DNA from: Psychrobacter nivimaris
Lineage (GTDB): Bacteria > Pseudomonadota > Gammaproteobacteria > Pseudomonadales > Moraxellaceae
DNA: 64,000 nucleotides
Direction: 5' to 3'
NCBI RefSeq assembly: GCF_009812035.1
Contig: NZ_VZIZ01000014.1
Coordinates: 62,001 to 126,000, forward strand
This document shows positions 28,335-38,000 of this stretch, one piece after another; the first letter of the stretch is position 1, and the number at the start of each line of letters is the position of its first letter. Made by a program: the position numbers and the translations under genes. The notes under the pieces were generated by a model. That model was not told the origin of the DNA. It worked only from the letters and a program-made list of their open reading frames with translations, and did no database searches.

Positions 28335-29774
28335 CTATGCAGGTGTCTCTTGCTGCACTTGCAAACGCTCAATCCTATCTAGATAACTATGTCCCAATTC
28401 TGGCTCTGCCGAGGCTATCCAAGCGGCATATCCTGCCAGCGTATTTAAAGTCTCATCCGCGCGTAATTTGCCACCTGACTCTAGTTTATGAACGGCTGCA
28501 CGCAACATTTTTTTGATTTGACGAGATACCCTGGGTACGCCTTGTCCATTGACCACCATGCCTGTCACTTGTTGCTGATTGCCTTTACGAATCACGCGCG
28601 TTTTATCATTATTCAACGCAAAACCTTCTTCGCGTAGTATCTTATGGACTGAGCCGAGCAGTTGCCCGATTAGCTTATTGTGCTGCGTATCGGCTTGTTT
28701 CTTTGCGATGCTGGTCGTGGCTTTAATCGTTGTTTTAGCCTTCGATTTGGGTTTGGTGTCTTCAATAGCGGGAACACTAAAGGTCAAGTCATCGGCGTAA
28801 CGGCTATAACGTAGCCCCAACTTTTCTGCCAACCCTGTCAAGCGGCGATCAAGATTTAGGCAAACGATGTTTGTTAATGCAGGACTGGTAGGCGCGCCTT
28901 GTGGCAAGGCTCTATCACCTAATGCCACATAGTAGGTAACGCCATCTTGCTGCACCACTTGTCTGGGCGACTCCGTACAGAGTAATGCCAGTAATGTCGA
29001 AATTTGCTCTGGGTAGCCAGCATGACGAAAGACCCCTTTGACACGGCGCCAGCTCACGCTAGGAAAGAAATCTTTGACATCCAACTTAATAAGGAGCTCG
29101 CTGTTGCTATGTACTGCTGCGTTAGTCACGATAGATTTGCCACGTACAAAGCCATGGGCGGCACCATGTGTCGTTAAGTTATTCAAAATATTGTGCAAAA
29201 TCCAGCGTTGCACAAACTTCAAACGTGGTATCGGCGACCATATTTGACGCGCTGTGCCATTGCGTTTGGCAATAGTAAAATGCGAATAAGACAGATTGGT
29301 GGCAACCTCTCTTTGATAGCACAATCCTTTTAACTGCGGGATGGTAAGGTTAACTGCTTCTGCTAACTCATTATGTTTACGCAGCAGTGGCAGTTTGTTT
29401 TCAATCAGCCGATTGGCCGCGTCTTTGATATCCCATTTATCGGTACTGGTATCGTCCGTCCAATATACTTTCCGGCCAAGATAAACCATGTGATGCGCTT
29501 TGTATGCTTGCCAAGCAGCCTTTTTGAGACTTTTTTCTTCAGCTGCTTCCTTTTTTAAGGCTTTTTTATAGCGATCCCGTTCTTTTGGGCTCATATTGTC
29601 GACAGGTTGACGCTCGACCATAAAGCCTTGACTGACTAGCTGCTGCTGAACATATTGGTAACGTCCGCCTGCCAGCTCAATATCTTGCCATAGTTGCTGC
29701 CACTGACGCTCAAAGGGCGTGGCATTAGGCACAGGGGTTATATAATCATTCTGCTGCTCTGTCTGCGTCGTCAT
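28335..29774 (-). CDS. Retron-type reverse transcriptase
   Basis: RNA-directed DNA polymerase that makes the branched RNA-DNA (msDNA) of a retron. RT motifs are in order: LDVKDFFPS with Asp232, PQGAPTSP at 291-298, the catalytic YADD at 326-329 and NNDKT at 389-393. Both retron hallmarks are present: NAAVH (NAxxH) at 218-222 and VTG at 403-405. It is 479 aa, longer than typical retron RTs (about 300-400 aa), because of a roughly 140-aa N-terminal extension with a charged helical stretch (KKALKKEAAEEKSLKKAA) and a Lys/Thr-rich insert at about 341-365. There is no maturase or group II intron domain. It is the last gene of a four-gene operon, three bases after the SWIM gene. The predicted RNA partner lies at 43441-43720 on the other strand. 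Confidence 0.95.
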   Translation of the reverse strand: MTTQTEQQNDYITPVPNATPFERQWQQLWQDIELAGGRYQYVQQQLVSQGFMVERQPVDNMSPKERDRYKKALKKEAAEEKSLKKAAWQAYKAHHMVYLGRKVYWTDDTSTDKWDIKDAANRLIENKLPLLRKHNELAEAVNLTIPQLKGLCYQREVATNLSYSHFTIAKRNGTARQIWSPIPRLKFVQRWILHNILNNLTTHGAAHGFVRGKSIVTNAAVHSNSELLIKLDVKDFFPSVSWRRVKGVFRHAGYPEQISTLLALLCTESPRQVVQQDGVTYYVALGDRALPQGAPTSPALTNIVCLNLDRRLTGLAEKLGLRYSRYADDLTFSVPAIEDTKPKSKAKTTIKATTSIAKKQADTQHNKLIGQLLGSVHKILREEGFALNNDKTRVIRKGNQQQVTGMVVNGQGVPRVSRQIKKMLRAAVHKLESGGKLRADETLNTLAGYAAWIASAEPELGHSYLDRIERLQVQQETPA

Positions 29775-29777
29775 ACC

Positions 29778-32030
29778 TTACACCCCTTGGTTTTCGATAA
29801 AGCCTTTGGCTTCAAATCTGGCAATATGTTGTAAAAATGCGGCTTTGGCTTGAGCAGGCTGATTGAACACCAGCTGCTGGCGCGTATCCTTGTCACCTAT
29901 TGTTTGTTCAATGGTAATCTTCTTATGGGCAATGGTGATGTAAACATAAGCAATAGCGGTCTCTTGTGCGGTTAACGCTTGTGTCTTATCGCTTGTAGTC
30001 GCGTGTATCTGAGCAGCTGGTTGGGCTAAGGCCGTTAAATCAAGCGTCGGTGCAGAAGGTAATGTCATCAACGAGCTATTGGATGCTACTTGTACGCTTT
30101 CTTTTTTATTCTTAGGCTGATTAAAGCGCTTACTCGGTACGCGTTTACTCAAGACACGAGTGTCATGCCAACTATCATTGCCCGTATTGTTTGGGTCGTA
30201 TTGATTATATCTAAGTCGTAGCACAATAAGATGCGCGCACACGCCATGAGTGAGACGATGTTGCAAGTACTGCGGACAGCTACATTCCGCCTTGGTAACT
30301 AGCCCTTCATCGCCTAATTGCAGCTGGCTGTGATAAGTACGTCTGTCTTCTTCGACATGAATATCTGCACGAATAGTAATACCTTTGACAGCGACAGTCT
30401 CAACTGTGAATTTCTGCACAGCATCTGTACGGCCAATCAAATCAAAAGCCTGCTTTTCTGCTTCGTTGTGATAAGCGAACTGTGCCATATCAAGCGGCAC
30501 TTGGCTCAAAGGTCTGTAGTGATACAGCTGCGTCGCTATCTCATAGCGAATTAAGCCTTGCTGAGTACCTGACAGTAACCACTGCTGTACTTGTGAGTGA
30601 GAAACAGGCACAGACGTTAATGAAGCATCTGCTGATAGCGACTTTACCAAATCTTCTAGCGTACTAGGGGTATTTTCCAGTGTCTTAATTAATACAGACA
30701 AGCCATTATGCTCATCGTTATTATCATTATTACTATCATCTAAGGTTGCTTTACTACTGTCTGATAACCCTTCAATAGCAGCTAATGTATTTTGCAGTGG
30801 GCGCTTTGGCAGTAACAAGTCAAAGTTTAACGACTGTGACCAATTGGCTTGGCTAAAGCCTGTCATGGCAAAGGTGAAATGAAAGCCTTGACCTTTTAGT
30901 GTCCAATAGCTTGGCATGCCTTGACCCAGTAGCGATACTGAAACGCTATCAGTATGTGGCAACAGACGTTTTAATAGGCTGAGACGACGGCGACCCCATA
31001 AGCGAATGAGCTTTGCTTGCTGACCTTGATAGGGCTTTTGCTGTTGGCTGACTTGGCTAGTAACAGTGATGTCAAACGGTTCTAATATAATCACCGGCAG
31101 CTGCTGAGGTCTAAGCTCAATTAATAGTCCACGGCGTTTGCCTTTGATATCAGCATGCATGCGCAGCTCAAACAACACGTTGTATAGCGCGATTGGATCG
31201 AGATGGATGGTGTCTTGTGGCAATTGACCTGCAGACTGTACTTGCAGAAGTGCTCTGACCCAGCTTTTGGGCACATTGATGCGCTTTTCTATGATCTGTT
31301 TTTTCACGGTGGGCGTGGTTACTGTACTATCAGTATCTGCTTCAGCGGTCTCTGGCATGGTTTCGAGTAATTGTAAACCGACCGCTTCATGACCAATGTC
31401 TAATATCGTTTGTTGATGATCGCGGATTTTCTCAATACCGTTAAACAATGCCGTACTGTAATCAATGCTTGTTGTGCCAAGGATAGCTTCGGCACTTTGC
31501 TCAAAAATCTCATTGGTCAAGGTCAGCTGAGCATAGCAGCCTTCATCACGGCTAAACACCTCAAAGCTAACACCTTGCTCATGCACCTGAATAATCGGGT
31601 CCAAAATACAAAAAGCCAGTGGGTCATTGTCGAACAACCACGTGAAATAATCACGCTGCGCAGTAAATAGGTTTTTATTGCTGCTAGCACGGCGCATCTG
31701 CATAAATACCGTATACGCTGAGCGGTCTTTTGGTACATAGCGATAATCACTACTCACCACATCAAACAGCGCTAGCAAACTGTCACGAAAGACAAGGGGA
31801 GATTTGACCTTACCGTGGAAGTTAACCTCCGATCGATTCAGCTGAGCAAATAGTGCCACATGCTGAGTGTGTTCGGTCGTTTGCGCCTCCGACAGTGAGT
31901 CTGACGATTCGTTAACTTGACTGATTTGGCTAGGTGCGGCGTAGTCCAACTGCATCATCAGGCCATCAGTGTTTGCCACTACTTCTGACTCTGTTTCTGA
32001 TGCTTGGTCTAATTGATTATCTATAGTCAT
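29778..32030 (-). CDS. Winged-helix/SWIM zinc-finger protein of the retron operon
   Basis: SWIM-domain protein, probably a nucleic-acid or protein-binding accessory factor. The SWIM zinc motif is seen as CSC at 583-585 and CAH at 598-600 (Cys-x-Cys-x12-Cys-x-His). A likely winged-helix segment precedes it at about 450-510 (LVKSLSADASLTSVPVSHSQ, then TQQGLIRYE). The N-terminal 400 residues are mixed alpha/beta and I cannot assign them. It is 750 aa. Its ATG overlaps the giant gene stop by four bases (ATGA) and the RT start follows after three bases, so the three are translationally coupled. The biochemical activity is unknown. Confidence 0.85.
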   Translation of the reverse strand: MTIDNQLDQASETESEVVANTDGLMMQLDYAAPSQISQVNESSDSLSEAQTTEHTQHVALFAQLNRSEVNFHGKVKSPLVFRDSLLALFDVVSSDYRYVPKDRSAYTVFMQMRRASSNKNLFTAQRDYFTWLFDNDPLAFCILDPIIQVHEQGVSFEVFSRDEGCYAQLTLTNEIFEQSAEAILGTTSIDYSTALFNGIEKIRDHQQTILDIGHEAVGLQLLETMPETAEADTDSTVTTPTVKKQIIEKRINVPKSWVRALLQVQSAGQLPQDTIHLDPIALYNVLFELRMHADIKGKRRGLLIELRPQQLPVIILEPFDITVTSQVSQQQKPYQGQQAKLIRLWGRRRLSLLKRLLPHTDSVSVSLLGQGMPSYWTLKGQGFHFTFAMTGFSQANWSQSLNFDLLLPKRPLQNTLAAIEGLSDSSKATLDDSNNDNNDEHNGLSVLIKTLENTPSTLEDLVKSLSADASLTSVPVSHSQVQQWLLSGTQQGLIRYEIATQLYHYRPLSQVPLDMAQFAYHNEAEKQAFDLIGRTDAVQKFTVETVAVKGITIRADIHVEEDRRTYHSQLQLGDEGLVTKAECSCPQYLQHRLTHGVCAHLIVLRLRYNQYDPNNTGNDSWHDTRVLSKRVPSKRFNQPKNKKESVQVASNSSLMTLPSAPTLDLTALAQPAAQIHATTSDKTQALTAQETAIAYVYITIAHKKITIEQTIGDKDTRQQLVFNQPAQAKAAFLQHIARFEAKGFIENQGV

Positions 32031-35000
32031 TGACTGTCTCCTTCACCCTGATTGCTTTTTTGACTGCTGTCCTGACTATACGCCAACGGACGCTTTTGCT
32101 GTGCTCGTATCATGGCACGTTGCCAGCGGCGTAGTACTTTATAAGCAAGCTTCTGAATGTCTGAATTTTCATGTGCCATGAGCATCGTCAGCCATTGTTC
32201 GATATTTGGATCATGTAGCTGTCCAAGCGCTTCGATAGCACGGATGCGAACCGTCATCTCCATGTTGTCATTACTTGCACAATGATAAAGTGCGTCAGCG
32301 TCTTTTGCTCTGATCCACTGTAGTAGCTGTTGGTTGATTGGTATCTCGGTAGACGAGCCGTTATGTTTTAGCGCATTGTTTTTCAGCGCATTCTTTACTA
32401 CAGTTATTATGGATTTTTGGGTAGATGTACCGCTTTGTTCAATACGAGCAATCACAGTTCCTAGCAAGGATTGGTTGTCGTAAGTGAGCTGCGATTGAGT
32501 TGCTGTCGAGACAACGCTCAACGTTGGCACGATGCTTGATAGCATCTTATCTTCAGCGACAGGTCTAGCCAGCAATGCTAACAGCGCTTGCTGCCACCAA
32601 CCGCTAACAGTCGTAGAGAGCAGTGGAATAGAGGTGATGGTCAATGGTTGACGAGCATCATTGAGCCACTCAAGCATTGCCGCGATCTGCTTGGCTGCTA
32701 CTTTATCGACAGCACCTTTAGCAGTTTTGATGGACGCATGACGCATGATTAACCACACCAGTTGCGAGATGGTGGTGCGTACTTGCTCAACCATGCTAAT
32801 CCACTGACTATTATTGATGGTCGTCGGACTGCGGTTGATGGTATCGATAAGCGTGTGCCATTGCTCGCTTGCAGTGTCAAAACGCTGCTGCAACATCGCA
32901 ACCATCTCTTTATCAAGATAGCTGGTCGGATATTGGGTCAGATAGCACAGTCCAATATGCTGTGTCAGTATGTTACTACTGCTAATCAACGCGGTAAGCT
33001 GCGATGTTGGCATGTCTTGCTTGGCCATAATGGCATTTTGCAGTGCCATCAAGGTGTCGGCTGGTAAGTGCGCGCCATGCTGGGTGATAAATGCTGTCAG
33101 CTCATCGATGCTGCTATTATCAATGATACGCTTTAGGCTCAAACGCTCAGTTTCTTCTATAAAGTCAGTGTTATAGCTTTGAATGGCTGCCCAATCATAA
33201 GGGTAAACCTGCGATGCGAGGCTGCCCCAAGTTTTCTGTGCCGCAGTATAAGCCACCATAAGCACTGCACGGTCTAGGTTTCTCATCTTTAAGATATCTA
33301 AAATTAATGCTTTATTGGCATCGCTATCGTTCATCTGCAGTAGCCATACCGCATGCCTTTGTGGACGGAAGAATATGGCTTTATCGATATGAGTGCGGAT
33401 ATAGGTGCGAATTTGTTCCCAAGCAGGCGTTGTGTTGAGCCAGCGCAGTCCATTTAACCAATGGACAATGGCGGGATTGGTGAAATGGACGGCGGGGTCT
33501 GACAAGTGCGATCTTAATAGCTCAAAAATATGCGAACTATGCTCAAAGTCACCACCTTGTGCAAGGCGACCTAAGGCTTCGCTAGCCACGTCTTGTAAGT
33601 AGTGCTCGTCGTCCTCGGCCAGTTTGATTAACTTATCATAGGCTTTGTATAAGGTATGAACCTGTAAGTTTTTATCAGCATTGTCCGTAGGCGAGCTAGC
33701 ATTAGGCGAATGAGTATTTTGATTTTGGTTGTTACTGTTGCCTAGCAACTCGCCAATGGCTAACACACTGCAGCTGCGGAATTCAGCATCAGGGTTATAA
33801 TCGATCGTGGCCATCAAGATATTGACCCCATCAGCATGACCGCATTTAGCGAGTCCTTCAGCTGCGGCAAATTGCACATCGGCGTCTTTATTGCGTAGAG
33901 CGTTTTGTAATGAGGCAATGCTGCCGTGTCGTCTTTTGGCTCGATATGCCAGTGCCTCGACCAACTTAAAGGTATGGTTGGCTGGCATCTGCTCGTAGGC
34001 TAGCGCTAAAGCAGTATCAATGCGCGAGGATAAATCACTGTTGCCCGATTGTACCCATGCCAGTGACGGTAATAGCTGCGCGGCATGAGCATAATCACTA
34101 TGATTCATAAGCGTGGTAAACAGTGACAACAAGACTTGCGAGTTTCTAGGGTGCTGACGTTGTAACCAACGGGTGTCTTCACGCTCGTCTAGGTAGTCGT
34201 CGACGTTTTGATCGTAACCGCTGATTTTTACTAAGGTATCAAATAAATATTTACGCTCTTCTTTATTTTTTTGCGGTGTGTGCTCAAACAGATTCTCTAA
34301 ACGCTGTAGTAATGGCGCAGCCAGATGCGTGTTACGTAGGTCAGCGATATCTGAGTAGATAACTTGTTTGGGTTTGTTGATATGTGGATCATCAAGTAAG
34401 GCTAATAATCGTAAGTGCGCTTCATTGGCAACCTGTTCAGCAGTTGCAATATCAAAACTGCTCTCTAAACCACTTTCAAAGCTACCATCTAAAACATTCT
34501 TATGTATGAACTGGTACGATGTGAGTGCATCGATAAGCAAGTTCCAGCTACGGTAACTCTCATTACTGGCCTGAGCGTCTTCAGCAAAATCAAATAAACT
34601 ATCAAATAGCGTGCTGTCCGCAAAGAGTACGTCATGAAACTCGACCAGTTGACTCAGTGCTTGATATTTTGCATTCCAATCATCACCCTTCACAGCCTGC
34701 AGCAAAAACGTCAGTTTGTCTTGACGCTGCACTGACGGCGACTGACTGTTTGCAAAAGGCGTGACAATGACTTGTTTCCACTCAGTAACGATCTGAGGCA
34801 GTAACGACTGACAATAAGTCTGTAGCCCAAGCAAGCTGGCTGGCAGATGGCCTAGTCGGCCTTTTAGCAGCTGATAGGTCTCTTCTGCTAAGGTGTGATT
34901 ATTGGTTTTTAACAAATCAATGAGTTGTTGATCAGCGCTACTGATGACAGTCACTGTATCCGATGGTTTGCTTTGCTGCTGTACGGCATTGTTATTTACG

Positions 35001-38000
35001 GTATCTAGCAATAGATCCAAGCCGCGTTTGACCATATCACGGTAGGGCGTGCTCATGGCATAGTCAGCCAGCTTTTTGGCTGGCATGTCCAGCTCATACA
35101 AGCATGCCCAAGCCAGCTCACGAGTGTCAAAACTACTGTGGTTGAGTAGTGGTAACAACACGCGACTGGTACTGTCTCGCCAGTCCTCATCGTTATTAGT
35201 GTCAAACTCTGATGATTGAGTAGCAAGCCACATTAGCCCTCGAATGGCTTGGTCTGTGGTGCTGCTATTCGCATAATAATCATCGCCTGCGCGTATGACG
35301 CCAATCCAAGCGCCAAAGGCAAGAGACTGGTAAGGATAATGCAACTCAGAACTGTCTTGTTGTTCAGTAGGAGAGCTATCGACTGTTTGCGTATCGCCTG
35401 CTACATCATTAACAGTGGTCGTAACTGGGTGAGCACTTAACAAGGCCTGTAAACTGCGCTGCCATTTTTGTAATGTCTCAAAAACATCGTCCTCATCGTC
35501 ATAGTAGTCATGGGCGAGTAATTCAGATAAGTTACAAATGACACTAATGGTTTGTGCGCGTACCAATGGCTGATGATGTCGACTGAGGTTGGCGAGCTGT
35601 TGTAAGTTTTCGGTACTGACGGTTGTCAGAATACTTGCTCGGATAGAGACCGTATTATGCGACTGTCCTTTAATACCACCTTTATCTGCCGTGTTTGGCA
35701 TGGCATCCATCATCATTGTAATGACTTCAGAGTGAGCGGATAAAATACCGCCTAATTGACGTGACAAGTAATCACTTAGGTACTGCCACGTTGACGATAG
35801 TGCTTGCTGGTTATTGCGTTGTTGTACGTCATTCGGGTAACGAGCGAGTATGTTGGCGTAGACTACTGCCGTGTCATTATCAGCAAAGCTTAATGCTTCT
35901 ATCAGTCGATCGGGCCTGACAGTGCTAGTAGCGGTCTTTTCAGGAGCTTGCCTGCCACCTTGCAAGCCATTCTGTAAATCATCAAATATCAATAACAGTC
36001 TGGCTGCTACTGCATAGGACTCTGACTCAAACAAAGGCTGTAATTGTCGTGCATGTGTAATACCTAAACCGTGCTGCGCTTGTAGCCAATGCGTAGGGGT
36101 CATCGGTGCAATAAGCGTACTAAGATTGTCTGTTTCGTCTCTTATGTCATGAGTAAGGAAGTACTGCCCGCGAGCATCACCTAAAATAGCCAAACATAAA
36201 CTGGCTGATTGACTGATAATGGCGCGCTCATCTTTTTGCCATTTCACCAGTAGATCAATGTCCTCAAAAGAAACTATCTGCGTAAGTGTTGGAGCAAGTG
36301 ATTTAAAATCGGCGTCAGGGTGGTTTAAATATTTATCGTACCAGTTAAGCGCGTTGTATGTTGAGGGATAAGCTAGCTTTGATAAACCAAATAATGCTTG
36401 GCCTACATGACTGTACCACTGAGTATATGTTTCACTTTTTTTGTCCTGAGAGGGTATTGGTAGATCTAAGTAATGCTTAAAGACTTGGTACGCTTGCTCA
36501 TCACTTCGCTTTGCCTGTTCTTCGTCAGCATATAAACGAGATTGGCTGGCCAGTAGTTGAGCGACTGTCAGCTGAATGTCAGGATAAGGGCTGTTTAAGG
36601 CTGCGGTAATCAATGCTTCATGATGATTCGATTGATCATCGGTGCTACTATCATCTAGGCTACTGTGATCGGCTAAAATAGTAGGCTGTAAGTCTGTTAG
36701 TGCCAAAGCGACCGTCAAAGCTTGTTTACGCAGCTCAATACTGTCATCAGCGAACATAACCACGAGAGCTGGCATCAGTTGTGTCAGCTGAGTCGTATTC
36801 GCTCTGGCTTGCACTGTCGTAAGGGCCAGTTGCTTGGTATCCGCATAAGGGCTGGCAAGTGCGTTTAACATTACGTCAGCAAACCCTAAATGCTTGCTTT
36901 GTTTGAGTGCGATGTCAAAGGCTTGTTTGCGAATAGCGGCAAACGTATCTGCAAAAAACAAGGTTAAGACAGCTTGATTAGTCTTTTGGTGATTCGTTTC
37001 TTCAATTTTATTTGTTTTATGCTTCGAATTCATCGCTAGCAACAGTCGTTGCCATTCTTCTATCGCCACTTGATGCACATCTTCAAAGAGGCTCTGCTGC
37101 AATAGCTCAATGATGTCAACGATGGCGCTGTCAGAAACGTTTTTAGAAATAGTGTCAGATGACTGCTTAAATTGGCGGTTTAATAGAACTTTAACCACTT
37201 CTAACCGAATGCTGGTAAAAGGATTATTCAATGCCTGTAGCAATATGTCTGTCATCTCTGACGACATCTGAGCGCTTTTATCACTGCTATTATCACCACT
37301 ATTTGAGCTATCTGGTGCAACATGCTTTAAAAACAGCGCTAAAGACTGCTCGTGAATGTCTTGATGTTTAGAAGCAAAACCCGTCGCTGCCCAAGACAAT
37401 GCATTGTCTGCCAATTTGCCATAGGCTTGCATAGCCACTTGTCGCACGCCAGCGTCTTTATCGTCTAGTAATGTCGATAGGACTGCTTTGGCGTCTTCTA
37501 TATTTAAATGACCAAGCGCGGTGGCGACACCAGCACGGATGATGGCACTGTCTTCATGGCTCATCAGACTAATCAGAGTACCAAACGCACGTTTGTCTTG
37601 TAGGCAAGCCAGCGCATAAGCCGCTCGGAAACTGATATCTTCGTGACTATTGCTTAAGCTTTGTAATAAGGGCTCTAACGTGTCATTGCCTAGCTTTATG
37701 GATTCAGCAGTAGGCTTCTTGGATTTGGCCGTTTTAGCCTTATTTTTAGACTTAGATGCTTGGGTACTATCTGCTTGCGAGATAAAATCTTGCGTGGACA
37801 AGGTTAAACGGATCGCCTCATCGGATTGTTTAACATTATTATTCGCCGCTGTACTAGCGTTATCTAGTAGCGTGCCGCGTAGTAAGCGAAAGTCATCAAA
37901 ATCAGTCAGGGTACGCAATGTTTGCGTGTCGCCTTGCTGTTTTAACGCCTCTATCAACTTGGGTTGAGACAGTAATGAGACATAAAATGCCGTTTGCCTA

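Noticed and set aside
28335..29774. Group II intron or diversity-generating RT
   Set aside because: The RT has NAxxH and VTG retron motifs, no maturase or endonuclease domain, and no intron domain V or template/variable repeats nearby.
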